Source: UBA5543 sp964464965 (GTDB lineage: Bacteria > Bacteroidota > Bacteroidia > Chitinophagales > Chitinophagaceae). From it: 64,000 nt of DNA. Shown in pieces: positions 41,321 to 50,256 of this stretch (the stretch's first letter is position 1; every line of letters starts with the position of its first letter). Under the pieces are notes generated by a model. That model was given only the letters and a program-made list of their open reading frames with translations, was not told the origin of the DNA and searched no databases. The DNA is taken from contig CAYXHM010000004.1 in NCBI GenBank assembly GCA_964464965.1, positions 186,001-250,000 on the forward strand, given 5' to 3'. The position numbers and the translations under genes were made by a program.

Positions 41321-43972
41321 CTATTGCTTTGTGAATCTTGTTGTGTATACTTGGTTAAGAGTGGATATCCGCAACATATATATTCCCGCAGGTACGTTTA
41401 TTTCTAACTGTTGCTGAGCATATTTTACAGTCGTACTGTACACCACCTGTCCGTAGATGTTCACAACTTCGGCTAAAGGTTGCTGTTTTACAAATGTTTC
41501 ATTTAACTGTATTGTAAAAAGGCCATTGTTTGGGTTGGGGTACAATCCTATAGCATACTCATCTTCTATCCCTGCAATTCCTGTATTATATACCCTTACT
41601 GTAATAATATTACTTACGGTATCCTTTGGCGATGGACAACTGTCCCCGCAAATTACCCTGCACCAAACTTTGTCCAGGTTCCCTAGATTATGCGCCAGGT
41701 ATTGATTGCTATAATAATCCGGTATATGCCTCCCATTCACATACCATTCATACTTACTGCTACTGCAGCCTGATACTGTAGCAGTAAATGCGATATTATT
41801 GCCCTTACTGATAATACTATCAGGTGAAGCACTGATGCTTACCACAGGTGTTGTAATATTCGTATTTACATTTACAATTACGGTATCTGTATTATTATTA
41901 CAGCTGTTTAAAGTTGATTTTACAATAAATGCTGTTGACGTAAATGGCTTTAATGTTTGTGTAGCAAGACTTTTATCTGTAATAACCGGTACTGCCGGAT
42001 TGGTATAACCGGGGTATGAGTACTCTTCCCAGGAATAATAGACACCACCAATGGCCTTAAGCTCTATTGTCTCGTTTTTGCATATTGTTAAACTATCATA
42101 ATTGATTTTTACAGGCGGCCATACATAAAAGTTTATTTTTTTATCCTTGCTCCTTAATGGGCTGTTGGGCTTAGCGCATGCAGAATCGTGTGTGGTAAGT
42201 ATCAACGTATAAATACCGGATTGGTTTGCATTTGGTGTCCAGGTATAGGTGGCTTTTACAGTATCAGTACCCTGGTTGCTGTAGTTTATTTGTGCGCCCG
42301 GTGTTCCGGTAGATATGTTGTCTGTTAAGTGGAGTGATGCATTGCTGAAAAAAGAACGTGATGTATAGCAAAAAGACACGGGCTCTCCGGGGCATATATA
42401 TACATAGTCAATCCCGGGGTCAGATAATCCGCAGTTTACCACGTTCACTATTGCATCAGCACCTGTAGTAGCTGCATTTACTTTTACTGTTACGGTGTCT
42501 TTATTCAGGTTCGGGCAAAATTCATTGATTGTTGATCTGACTACATAGCTTGTTGTTTTGGTAGGGTAGGCTACAGGGTTAGCTATTGTTGAATCGCTTA
42601 GGCTATTAGCTGTACCACCGGATAATACTGTCCATTTATAATCTCCGCCACCGCTTGCATTTAGAAAAGCAGTTGTTCCTTCGCAGATAGTGGTGTCTTT
42701 GATGGCTTTTGTTTTGCCCAACACTTTAAATTCAATAGGATAGGTATATTTTCTTACAACTGCTTGAGGTGAACATGTAGAATCAGCAATAGTATAAATA
42801 AACTCGTGCAACCCAACCATGTTGTTACCTGGTTTCCAATAAAATACAACACGTACAGAGTCGGTACCTTGATTAAAATAATAAGCTGCAGCGCCAATCA
42901 TGTTTAAACTTGCCAGGTTATCGCTTATATACAGCCGAGCAGATGGATTTTCAGATACAACGTCGTAGCAGAAGCTGAATGTTTCATCAACACAAACGAT
43001 TATTTCTTTAGTTAGGTCTGGTACCCTTACGCTATTACATTTAACATTCACACTGCCACCATAAAACGGGTCTGCCGGAACCACCTGCATCTGCTGGTCA
43101 CGCATTATGGAGCCTATCAGTACACCATTCCTGTATTCATCTGTCCTGATGGTGATGTTTGACGTCCCTAATGCATCTGGTATAAAACCATATTGCCCTG
43201 TTCCGGGGTTTAAAACGAATGTGTTATTGGTCTGGATAGGATTATTAGTCAGATTATAAGAAGGGTTCGCATTGGTAAATGCCATGTTTTTAGGAGTATC
43301 GGTACAAGCAGTAACACCGGTTTTGGCATTTACAAGGTATGTAACCAAGGAATCGCCATCGCCATCGAGTGCACCACTGTTATATGAAAACGGGTAATCT
43401 TTTTCTATTGTTATTTCAGGGCCAATGGAGTAATAGGGTGAACTATTTCTATTAGTAGTACTATTATTAAGTGTTGCTTCTATATAAAATGGCTGGGATG
43501 TAGAATTTTGCAGGTTTATACTATTGTTCCTGTTGGCAATATGGGTTGAAAATATCCATTTGCTACACTGCGTGGGTAGCTTTAGAATACCTGTGTACCA
43601 GTATTCCCTATAGCCTGTCAACGTTGCCGAAGGATCGGTACATGTGGTAATTACATTAGGGCATGAAATGCCTATTATTTTACCATTCGGATTAGGGTTT
43701 GGGGGAGGAGGAATCCATTGTCCCATTTTCTGTGAAATGATGTTGTTGTTACACGTGTTTTTCACACACAGTGGCATTGAATCGGGCGCTGCGCTTCCCC
43801 CGCAGTCTGTGTATAATTTTAATATTACCTGGTAAGCAGGTTTGCTTGATTGATCATCGCCTAAATAGATATAGATTAGCTCACCACCGGCTGCCGTATT
43901 GGCTTTAGTAACATTAAAAGAAAACAGCGATGCCGTTAAAATGGCAAGACTGTAGAGTAAGGTCTTATTCAT
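41321..43972 (-). CDS. Large secreted Ig-like/adhesin protein with T9SS type A sorting domain
   Basis: The 883-residue protein has a signal peptide (to TKA). The N-terminal domain (about 25-330) starts TAAGGELIYIYLGDD ... LKLYTDC, homologous to that of the protein at 30722. Beta-sandwich (Ig/PKD-like) repeats with DTTICEGTTAFLNASGGGDYKW and LTICKNETIELKAIGG follow. The C-terminal YPNPNNGLFTIQLNE ... VPAGIYMLRIST is a type A T9SS signal. A proline-rich stretch (IPPPPNPNPNG) lies near residue 90. Likely a surface or matrix adhesin. It is single, converging with the VOC gene. Confidence 0.82.
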   Translation of the reverse strand: MNKTLLYSLAILTASLFSFNVTKANTAAGGELIYIYLGDDQSSKPAYQVILKLYTDCGGSAAPDSMPLCVKNTCNNNIISQKMGQWIPPPPNPNPNGKIIGISCPNVITTCTDPSATLTGYREYWYTGILKLPTQCSKWIFSTHIANRNNSINLQNSTSQPFYIEATLNNSTTNRNSSPYYSIGPEITIEKDYPFSYNSGALDGDGDSLVTYLVNAKTGVTACTDTPKNMAFTNANPSYNLTNNPIQTNNTFVLNPGTGQYGFIPDALGTSNITIRTDEYRNGVLIGSIMRDQQMQVVPADPFYGGSVNVKCNSVRVPDLTKEIIVCVDETFSFCYDVVSENPSARLYISDNLASLNMIGAAAYYFNQGTDSVRVVFYWKPGNNMVGLHEFIYTIADSTCSPQAVVRKYTYPIEFKVLGKTKAIKDTTICEGTTAFLNASGGGDYKWTVLSGGTANSLSDSTIANPVAYPTKTTSYVVRSTINEFCPNLNKDTVTVKVNAATTGADAIVNVVNCGLSDPGIDYVYICPGEPVSFCYTSRSFFSNASLHLTDNISTGTPGAQINYSNQGTDTVKATYTWTPNANQSGIYTLILTTHDSACAKPNSPLRSKDKKINFYVWPPVKINYDSLTICKNETIELKAIGGVYYSWEEYSYPGYTNPAVPVITDKSLATQTLKPFTSTAFIVKSTLNSCNNNTDTVIVNVNTNITTPVVSISASPDSIISKGNNIAFTATVSGCSSSKYEWYVNGRHIPDYYSNQYLAHNLGNLDKVWCRVICGDSCPSPKDTVSNIITVRVYNTGIAGIEDEYAIGLYPNPNNGLFTIQLNETFVKQQPLAEVVNIYGQVVYSTTVKYAQQQLEINVPAGIYMLRISTLNQVYTTRFTKQ

Positions 43973-44032
43973 ATAGGTTATTTTGCATTAAGACAGCCTC
44001 AATGTAGATTAAGTTGGGGTATCTTGCAAGGA

Positions 44033-45013
44033 TCAGAAGAGTGTGCCTGTTTGCAGATAACTGCTAACATACTCTTCCACGCCATCTTCAAGAGTGGTGA
44101 ATGGTTGAGTGTAACCTGCCCCCAACAGCTTCTGCATGTCAGCCTCAGTAAAGTATTGGTACTTATCCCTGATATCTGCAGGGGTATCTATATATTCTAT
44201 ATGGACAGGTAGTTTCAGGGTGTTGAAAATTGCAGTGACCAATGCGTTGAAAGTGCGGGCCTCACCTGTACCGGCATTATATAAACCGTTTGCAGGTTGT
44301 TCCCTCATCAGCCACAGGCATATATTAGCAACGTCTTTTACATAAATAAAGTCGCGTATCTGCTCGCCGTCTTTGTAATCCGGATTATGAGAGCGGAATA
44401 GTTTTACACTGCCTTTTTCTATAATCTGCCTGTATGCATGGAAAATGACAGAAGCCATGCGACCTTTATGGTATTCATTGGGGCCATAAACATTAAAAAA
44501 CTTTACGCCCGCCCAAAAGGGTGGAGTAGCAATCTGCTTCAGCGCCCAGATATCAAATTCATTTTTTGATACACCGTATGGATTAAGTGGTTGTAGCTGA
44601 CTTACTATATCGTGGCTGTCTCTGTAGCCGTGTTTCCCATTACCATAAGTAGCTGCCGATGAGGCATATACAAGTGGTATTTGCTGCTCTGCGCAAACCT
44701 GCCACACTTCTTTGGTATAGTCAAGGTTTAGGCGTTTATGTACCTCATAGTCCATTTCTGTAGTATCGGTACGCGCGCCTAAGTGGAAGATGTATTTCAC
44801 CTCTCCGGGATGTGCCCGTAACCATTTCACAAAGAAATCGCGATGCACCTGCTCCAGGTATTGTTTGCCCTGCAGGTTAGGTAGTTTTTCTTCTTTTGAA
44901 AAATCATCTACCAGTATTAATTGCTGAAAGCCTGCTTTGTTAAGCAGGCCTGTAAGATAGCTGGCAATGAAACCTGCCGCCCCGGTAATAGCTATTACGT
45001 CGGTGGTTTGCAT
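44033..45013 (-). CDS. hldD: ADP-L-glycero-D-manno-heptose 6-epimerase
   Basis: HldD converts ADP-D,D-heptose to the L,D form for the LPS inner core. The 326-residue extended SDR has the dinucleotide loop ITGAAGFIASYL, the family block LGARTDTTEMDYEVH, the catalytic YGVSKNEFD (YxxxK), and the substrate loop FFNVYGPNEYHKGRMASV. Together with kdsB it shows that this organism makes a heptose/Kdo LPS core. It follows the small His-rich gene by 12 nt in the same direction. Confidence 0.95.
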   Translation of the reverse strand: MQTTDVIAITGAAGFIASYLTGLLNKAGFQQLILVDDFSKEEKLPNLQGKQYLEQVHRDFFVKWLRAHPGEVKYIFHLGARTDTTEMDYEVHKRLNLDYTKEVWQVCAEQQIPLVYASSAATYGNGKHGYRDSHDIVSQLQPLNPYGVSKNEFDIWALKQIATPPFWAGVKFFNVYGPNEYHKGRMASVIFHAYRQIIEKGSVKLFRSHNPDYKDGEQIRDFIYVKDVANICLWLMREQPANGLYNAGTGEARTFNALVTAIFNTLKLPVHIEYIDTPADIRDKYQYFTEADMQKLLGAGYTQPFTTLEDGVEEYVSSYLQTGTLF

Positions 45014-45025
45014 TAGTTATTAAGA

Positions 45026-45283
45026 TTAGTGTGCAGGTGCATGCTCCTCAGTGCCCTCATGTCCCTGAGCATCATGGTTAGCCTCACCGTGCCCTGCAGG
45101 TGCAGCGTGTTCCGTAGCATGGCCTGCGTCATGTCCACCATCATCGTGGCTCATTACGTCAACAAAATTTACAGCGGCTACAAACAGTCCGACAACCAAT
45201 ATTACAAACCATATAGCCGAAGTGAATGAACTGCCCGGCCTTTTATCTTCCTGTACGTGATGTGTATGCGTATCGTGTGACAT
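45026..45283 (-). CDS. Small membrane protein with His-rich tail
   Basis: The 85-residue protein has one transmembrane helix (FTSAIWFVILVVGLFVAAVNFV) in the middle. A His-containing N-terminus (SHDTHTHHV) precedes it, and a C-terminal tail with about 11 His and many Ala/Gly/Asp/Glu residues follows. Both ends look able to bind divalent metal ions. No family is certain; similar small His-rich proteins occur in Bacteroidota. It is upstream of hldD by 12 nt, with a promoter box at 45309. A metal-handling role is an inference. Confidence 0.6.
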   Translation of the reverse strand: MSHDTHTHHVQEDKRPGSSFTSAIWFVILVVGLFVAAVNFVDVMSHDDGGHDAGHATEHAAPAGHGEANHDAQGHEGTEEHAPAH

Positions 45284-45308
45284 TAGTTTTCTATTATTTT
45301 ACAATGTG

Positions 45309-45316
45309 CAAATCTA
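45309..45316 (-). promoter_or_regulatory. -7 element for the His-rich gene and hldD
   Basis: TAGATTTG on the minus strand, 25 bp before the ATG at 45283. Confidence 0.5.
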
Positions 45317-45358
45317 ATTGTTTAACATCATTTATCTATGCCTCACGGCCGATAAATC

Positions 45359-45886
45359 TTATTTTTTAGGTGTAGGCGGCTCCATTACATGCCCACATTT
45401 TTTACAGGTGCGCTTATCTACGTCATCGTAAAATCGTTGCATCACAGGTGGCAGCTGTTTCACTATATCCGTCAGTTCAAAAAACTCTTCGTAGAGTTTT
45501 TCATTGCAGTTTTCGCAAAACCACAGGAAACCATCTATCTCTTTGTCTTCCCGCTTCTTTTCCACTACAATACCTACGGAGCCTTCAGTTCTCTGCGGTG
45601 AGTGGGGCACTTTCGCCGGTAGCAGGAACATGTCGCCAGCCTTTATTGGCATATCTACTATTTTACCCTCATCCACTACACGCACAACTATATCGCCTTC
45701 CAACTGGTAAAACAACTCTTCGCTCTCATTGTAATGAAAATCTTTGCGGCTATTTGGCCCGCCTACAACCATTACAATAAAGTCGCCGGCATCTTTATAA
45801 ACACTCTGGTTACCTACGGGTGGTTTCAGCAGGTGCCTGTTTTCTTCTATCCAGTTATTTAAGTTAAAAGGGCGTTGAATGGCCAT
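45359..45886 (-). CDS. 3-hydroxyanthranilate 3,4-dioxygenase
   Basis: The 175-residue cupin opens the ring of 3-hydroxyanthranilate, giving the precursor of quinolinate in the kynurenine route to NAD. Metal ligands are in FHYNESEELFYQLEG and the Pro-His motif of LPAKVPHSPQR. The C-terminal rubredoxin-like iron site is CENC ... CKKCG, typical of the bacterial form. No other kynurenine genes are in the window. It lies 22 nt after the CNNM-type gene and may share its transcript. Confidence 0.94.
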   Translation of the reverse strand: MAIQRPFNLNNWIEENRHLLKPPVGNQSVYKDAGDFIVMVVGGPNSRKDFHYNESEELFYQLEGDIVVRVVDEGKIVDMPIKAGDMFLLPAKVPHSPQRTEGSVGIVVEKKREDKEIDGFLWFCENCNEKLYEEFFELTDIVKQLPPVMQRFYDDVDKRTCKKCGHVMEPPTPKK

Positions 45887-45908
45887 AATCGTAATTTTTT
45901 ATAGTGTA

Positions 45909-47174
45909 CTAACGCAATAGTTTCATTTTTACTGTCTCTATCCGGGTGTCTGATACAAGCAGGATGTCAAATTCAAAGTTCTCTATTACAATCCGTTCTT
46001 TTAGCTTAGGTATGGTTTCGTGGTTGGCAATTATGTATCCTGACAGGGTTTCATAATCGTCTGTAGGGAAGTCAAAATCATATTTTTCATTCAGGTAATC
46101 CAGTTCCATCCGGCCTGAGAAGATAAATTCATTTTCAGATATCTGTTTCTCTACCAGGTCCTGGGTATCATATTCGTCATTTATATCCCCGAATATCTCT
46201 TCCAGCACGTCTTCCATAGTAACGATACCTGCCGTTCCGCCAAATTCGTCTATTACCCAGGCTATGCTTTTACGGTCTTTTGTAAAGCGGTTCATCAGGT
46301 CAACAGCACTCATGGTTTCAGGTACTGCCGTAATGGTATGAATAATCTCCTCTATTTTTTGCGGCCTGCGGTTCAGGTCCAGGTGGTGTACATAACCCAC
46401 TATGTTATCTATATGGTCTTTATAGACTATAATTTTAGATAGTTTCGTGTCAATAAACTTATGACGTACATCCATTATTGGTGTGGTAATATCTATCGCT
46501 TCTACTTCGTTGCGTGGTATCATACACTTCCTGATCTTCACATTCACCAGGTATAATGCATTCTCAAACAACTCAGTATTTAACTCACCCGAATCACTTT
46601 CGTGGCCATGAATGGTTTGTTTTACAAAATGCTCCAGATCTACACGGTTAAATATCTGTTTGTTGTCCTTTATGCGGACATTGAACAGGTATTTCAATAT
46701 AAATTCCGAAATCGATACGAATATTTTGGCGAAAGGATAGAGTATAAAATACAATAATTGCATTGGCACGCTGAACCAGGATAATAAATGTTCTGCCTTA
46801 GCGCGGAAAATGGCTTTGGGCAGAAATTCAGCAAAGAACAAGACAATAACAGTAGCTATAAGTGTATCTAATACAAGGTGTACATATTCTGAGTTAAGCG
46901 GGGCGGGTAGGTTATCCAGTATCGGGTTGGTCAGCTCTGTCATCCACAAACCGTAAAACACCAGTAATACATTTACCCCTACGAGGCTGGTACCTATAAA
47001 TTCAGATGGTTTCTCCATAAAGCGGGATAATATTCTCCCTGATACAGAGCCTTGCTTTTTACGGAGTTCGATATTCAGTTTGTTTACAGAAATAAATGCT
47101 ATTTCCATACCTGCGAAGAAACCAATAAGCAGGATACAACCTATTATGTAAAATATTATGTTCGGGTCTGCCAT
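45909..47174 (-). CDS. CNNM/HlyC-CorC family transporter-like protein
   Basis: The 421-residue protein has an N-terminal DUF21/CNNM membrane domain of four helices (about 1-190), paired CBS domains (about 205-330; includes RKSIAWVIDEFGGTAGIVTMED) and a C-terminal CorC/HlyC domain (about 345-421; SGRMELDYLNEKYDF). The annotation hemolysin is historical; relatives transport or regulate Mg2+/Co2+ and other cations. It is 47 bp after gmk and 22 bp ahead of the 3-hydroxyanthranilate dioxygenase gene. Confidence 0.92.
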   Translation of the reverse strand: MADPNIIFYIIGCILLIGFFAGMEIAFISVNKLNIELRKKQGSVSGRILSRFMEKPSEFIGTSLVGVNVLLVFYGLWMTELTNPILDNLPAPLNSEYVHLVLDTLIATVIVLFFAEFLPKAIFRAKAEHLLSWFSVPMQLLYFILYPFAKIFVSISEFILKYLFNVRIKDNKQIFNRVDLEHFVKQTIHGHESDSGELNTELFENALYLVNVKIRKCMIPRNEVEAIDITTPIMDVRHKFIDTKLSKIIVYKDHIDNIVGYVHHLDLNRRPQKIEEIIHTITAVPETMSAVDLMNRFTKDRKSIAWVIDEFGGTAGIVTMEDVLEEIFGDINDEYDTQDLVEKQISENEFIFSGRMELDYLNEKYDFDFPTDDYETLSGYIIANHETIPKLKERIVIENFEFDILLVSDTRIETVKMKLLR

Positions 47175-47221
47175 ATAATATTGCTAAAGATACGGAATAG
47201 AACGAAAATCTAGCCGCCTCC

Positions 47222-47809
47222 TTATAATGTCTTGTCGAGGAAATCTTTGATAGTATTTACAAGTTCTTCGGTTGCCTTATCCAAATCGTCATTTATGATA
47301 ATAGCATCGAAATATTTGGCATGGGTTAGTTCCCATTCAGCCTTTTTTATACGCTCTTCCAGAGTCTCAGGTGTTTCGGTACCGCGTTTTATCAGCCTGT
47401 TTCTCAGCTCTTCCATGCTGGGCGCCTGTATAAAGAGGCTCAACGCACTTTCAGGATATTGTCTTTCTATTGCCAGTGCCCCTTGTACATCTATATCCAC
47501 CAATGGCGCCTGTCCATTGCTCCATATCCGTTCCACTTCGGTTTTCAGGGTACCGTAATATTTACCGGTGTACACCATTTCCCATTCTATAAAAGCATCT
47601 TCGTCTATCAGTCTTTTAAACTCTTCTTCCGTAAAAAAATAGTAATCGCGGCCATGCTCTTCGTTTGGCCTTGGTTTGCGCGTACATGCGGATATGGAGA
47701 ACGCAAGTGTAGGATAGGCCGCCAGCATCCGTTTTACAAGAGTCGTCTTGCCGGACCCTGATGGGGCGGTTACGATAATTATTTTGCCGGTAGTAATAGT
47801 AGAATCCAT
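47222..47809 (-). CDS. gmk: Guanylate kinase
   Basis: Gmk phosphorylates GMP to GDP. The start is ATG 47809 (MDSTITTGKIIIVTAPSGSGKTT), 195 residues; the longer frame to 47881 would start in the terminator of the upstream gene and carry a non-conserved leader. P-loop APSGSGKTT, GMP-binding SACTRKPRPNEEHGRDYYF, and DIDVQGALAIE are all present. A full promoter (47825-47857) sits just upstream. Confidence 0.96.
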   Translation of the reverse strand: MDSTITTGKIIIVTAPSGSGKTTLVKRMLAAYPTLAFSISACTRKPRPNEEHGRDYYFFTEEEFKRLIDEDAFIEWEMVYTGKYYGTLKTEVERIWSNGQAPLVDIDVQGALAIERQYPESALSLFIQAPSMEELRNRLIKRGTETPETLEERIKKAEWELTHAKYFDAIIINDDLDKATEELVNTIKDFLDKTL

Positions 47810-47824
47810 TGGGTCGTAAAAGAA

Positions 47825-47857
47825 CAAAAATACTATGACATCGTGAACTAATGCAAA
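47825..47857 (-). promoter_or_regulatory. Promoter of gmk with both elements
   Basis: On the minus strand TTTG (47857-47854), a 21-bp spacer and TATTTTTG (47832-47825) fit the Bacteroidota pattern TTG-N17-23-TAnnTTTG. The leader to ATG 47809 would be about 10 nt. Confidence 0.75.
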
Positions 47858-47860
47858 CAA

Positions 47861-47886
47861 AAAAGGTGCACCTGGGCACACCTTTT
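47861..47886 (-). terminator. Terminator of the bacilliredoxin gene
   Basis: AAAAGGTG (47861-47868) pairs with CACCTTTT (47879-47886). On the minus strand it is followed by TTTGTTTGC. It directly precedes the gmk promoter. Confidence 0.8.
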
Positions 47887-47909
47887 GTTATTTTTTTAAT
47901 TAGTTGATT

Positions 47910-48323
47910 TTAGCAATGTGTTTCAAAAGCCTGCAGCAGGTTTGCGGCAATCATTTGCGCCGGGCGACCTTCTATCATGTGGCGTTCTATCATGTGCACT
48001 ACCTGGCCATCTTTAAGCAATGCTATTGCAGGTGAAGACGGGGGATAAGGCAGTAAGTAAGTTCTTGCCTGCTGTACAGCCGCTGTATCATAACCTGCAA
48101 AGCTGGTAAGTGCCTGGTCTGGTTTCTTAGTAGCATTTTGTAATGCCATAATTACGCCCGGGCGGGCAGTACCAGCAGAGCATCCGCATACTGAATTGAT
48201 AAACAATAATGCTGTGCCTGATTTTTGTAGTGCATTGTCCACATCTTCAGGGGTAAGCAGTTCTTCAAAACCGTTATCTGTCACTTCGGCCTTCATCGGG
48301 GCCACTATTTCTGTTGGGTACAT
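47910..48323 (-). CDS. Bacilliredoxin BrxA/BrxB family
   Basis: The 137-residue thioredoxin-fold protein belongs to the YphP/YqiW family. The active-site CGC motif is in NSVCGCSAGTARPGV, and VHMIERHMIEGRPAQMIA is the conserved C-terminal block. Bacilliredoxins remove bacillithiol from S-bacillithiolated proteins. The gene therefore points to bacillithiol use in this organism, as in other Bacteroidota. Monocistronic with its own promoter (48341-48371) and terminator. Confidence 0.93.
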   Translation of the reverse strand: MYPTEIVAPMKAEVTDNGFEELLTPEDVDNALQKSGTALLFINSVCGCSAGTARPGVIMALQNATKKPDQALTSFAGYDTAAVQQARTYLLPYPPSSPAIALLKDGQVVHMIERHMIEGRPAQMIAANLLQAFETHC

Positions 48324-48340
48324 ATTTATTAATTGTTGTG

Positions 48341-48371
48341 CAAAGTTACGTTATGTATATTTTTAGCCCAA
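48341..48371 (-). promoter_or_regulatory. Promoter of the bacilliredoxin gene with both elements
   Basis: On the minus strand TTG (48371-48369), a 20-bp spacer and TAACTTTG (48348-48341); 17 bp from the box to the ATG. Confidence 0.75.
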
Positions 48372-48399
48372 TATAGGCGTATAATAATTACTAATCAGC

Positions 48400-50088
48400 C
48401 TATTTGATCTTACCGTTCACTATATCCCATATCTCTTTCTCTATACGGTCTGCACCCTCGTTCATCTCACCTGCTTTTTTTACCAGTTCGGCTATTTCGG
48501 TATTATCCTTCAGGTCTTGCGCGTTGATAATAACATTCAGGTAAGCGCCTTTTACAGCAGCTCTTGCACATAAAGCACCTACACCTGCATCGCTCACGCT
48601 GTTAGGGTTACCCACTTCTGCCATAGCCTTTGCAAGGTCGAATGACTGGTAGGCCAGCTCCATAGTGCGGTACGGCACTTTTATTGCATTGATAGTTGCG
48701 GCTTGTATTGCTGCTTTACGGGCAGTTTTTTCTTCATCATTGCCTTTAGGCAAGCCAAAAGCATTCATTATCTGGTTAAAGGCGTTGGTATCCTCATCTA
48801 CCAGGTGCAGCATCTCTTTTACTATTTCCTGCCCTTTCTCTGCATGGTTGCTGAACTCTTCCCAACGTGCATCCCACCCGGCTTTGTGCGACGACAGATT
48901 AGCTACCATCGTGCCAAGTGCTGCCCCCAATGCACCACAATAGGCTGCAATAGATCCGCCACCGGGTGCAGGGCTTTCGCTGGCTGTTTCCAGTGCAAAT
49001 TTGTCCAATGTCATGCCTATAAGCTTTCCGGCATCGGCATTCCTCATTGCGTATTCAATAACCTTTTTCTGCGGGTCGAACGCACCAAGTTCATCCAGCC
49101 CCATAGACTTTATGGCTATGCGCACCAGTTCTGCTTCACCCACACCTACGCTGCGCTGTTGCTTACGCAGAAAGTATTTACCGGCTTCTGTTAATGCAGC
49201 CAATGGCACCAATCCTACAAGTTCACTACCTGTAACCCGCAATCCGCGTGCTGTAGCACGCTCACATACAGTGTCAAAAGCCACATGCAGGGGCGTGACA
49301 TCCATATTGGTCAGGTTCATAGATATCTGGGCTATGCCATATTCTTCTATATACCAGCCTATACCTTTTACGTTTTTAAGTAAACCCGGCTCCCATATCA
49401 GTTCTCCATCAGCATCTTTTGCAGGCTTGCCTTTTTCATCTTTTTTTGTGCGTCCTTTTTCACGCACGTCAAAGGCTACTGAGTTAGCGCGGCGTGTAGA
49501 GGTCGTATTCAGGTTTACATTATAAGCTATCAGGAAATCACGGGCACCTATAGCCGTGTTGCCGCTTTTTTCATTAAATTTTGCAGGGCCATAATCAGGC
49601 TTCCATTCAGGCTCAACAATTTTGGCTGCAATACCTTCGTATTCACCACTGCGTATATCTGCAAGATTGCGGCGATAGTCTGCGCTGGCTGCATATTCAT
49701 ACAAGTAGGCGGGTATATTTAATTCTTCGCCCACACGTTTAGCCAGTTCCCTGGCAAATTCAACGGTTTCTTCCATCGTAATACCGGAAATAGGTATCAG
49801 GGGGCAAACATCTGTTGCACCCATACGAGGGTGTTCACCTTTGTGGTTGCGCATGTCTATCAACTCACCGGCTTTTTTTATAGCATGGAAAGCGGCTTCA
49901 ATTACTGCTTCCGGGTTACCTACAAACGTTACAACTGTGCGGTTGGTAGCTTTTCCTGGGTCAACATCCAGCAGGGTAACGCCTTCTGTTTTTTCAACCT
50001 CATTTGTAATTTGTTTTATAATATTCATATCTACCCCCTCGCTGAAGTTGGGCACACATTCTATAATAGCGTTCTTATAGTCTTTCAT
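48400..50088 (-). CDS. ftcD: Bifunctional glutamate formimidoyltransferase / formimidotetrahydrofolate cyclodeaminase
   Basis: The 562-residue fusion has a formiminotransferase domain (about 1-330; IECVPNFSEG, HPRMGATDVCPLIPI, NLTNMDVTPLHVAF) and a cyclodeaminase domain (about 350-560; SPAPGGGSIAAYCGALGAALG). It moves the formimino group of N-formimidoylglutamate to tetrahydrofolate and then forms methenyl-THF, the last step of one histidine degradation route. A lysine-rich insertion (GRTKKDEKGKPAKDADGE) is near residue 215. No other hut genes are adjacent. Promoter box at 50114-50107. Confidence 0.94.
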   Translation of the reverse strand: MKDYKNAIIECVPNFSEGVDMNIIKQITNEVEKTEGVTLLDVDPGKATNRTVVTFVGNPEAVIEAAFHAIKKAGELIDMRNHKGEHPRMGATDVCPLIPISGITMEETVEFARELAKRVGEELNIPAYLYEYAASADYRRNLADIRSGEYEGIAAKIVEPEWKPDYGPAKFNEKSGNTAIGARDFLIAYNVNLNTTSTRRANSVAFDVREKGRTKKDEKGKPAKDADGELIWEPGLLKNVKGIGWYIEEYGIAQISMNLTNMDVTPLHVAFDTVCERATARGLRVTGSELVGLVPLAALTEAGKYFLRKQQRSVGVGEAELVRIAIKSMGLDELGAFDPQKKVIEYAMRNADAGKLIGMTLDKFALETASESPAPGGGSIAAYCGALGAALGTMVANLSSHKAGWDARWEEFSNHAEKGQEIVKEMLHLVDEDTNAFNQIMNAFGLPKGNDEEKTARKAAIQAATINAIKVPYRTMELAYQSFDLAKAMAEVGNPNSVSDAGVGALCARAAVKGAYLNVIINAQDLKDNTEIAELVKKAGEMNEGADRIEKEIWDIVNGKIK

Positions 50089-50106
50089 TTATTGGTTATT
50101 TGCGGG

Positions 50107-50114
50107 CAAAGGTA
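50107..50114 (-). promoter_or_regulatory. -7 element for ftcD
   Basis: TACCTTTG on the minus strand, 18 bp before the ATG. Confidence 0.6.
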
Positions 50115-50200
50115 AATAATAGGTCAATTAAGCCATATCAAAATCAGAAGATATAATGAAACTGTTAAAAATCTGCTTATAGTGCTGTTACAATGCCTCA

Positions 50201-50234
50201 TTGTCGCTATCGTGTACTAATTATATTACCTTTA
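50201..50234 (+). promoter_or_regulatory. Candidate promoter for the DUF58 gene
   Basis: TTG (50201-50203), a 23-bp spacer and TACCTTTA (50227-50234), a 7/8 match to TAnnTTTG. Confidence 0.4.
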
Positions 50235-50256
50235 AACCTGGCTTATTATTTTAAAG

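Noticed and set aside
47810..47881. Longer gmk start
   Set aside because: Would begin inside the bacilliredoxin terminator and upstream of the gmk promoter.
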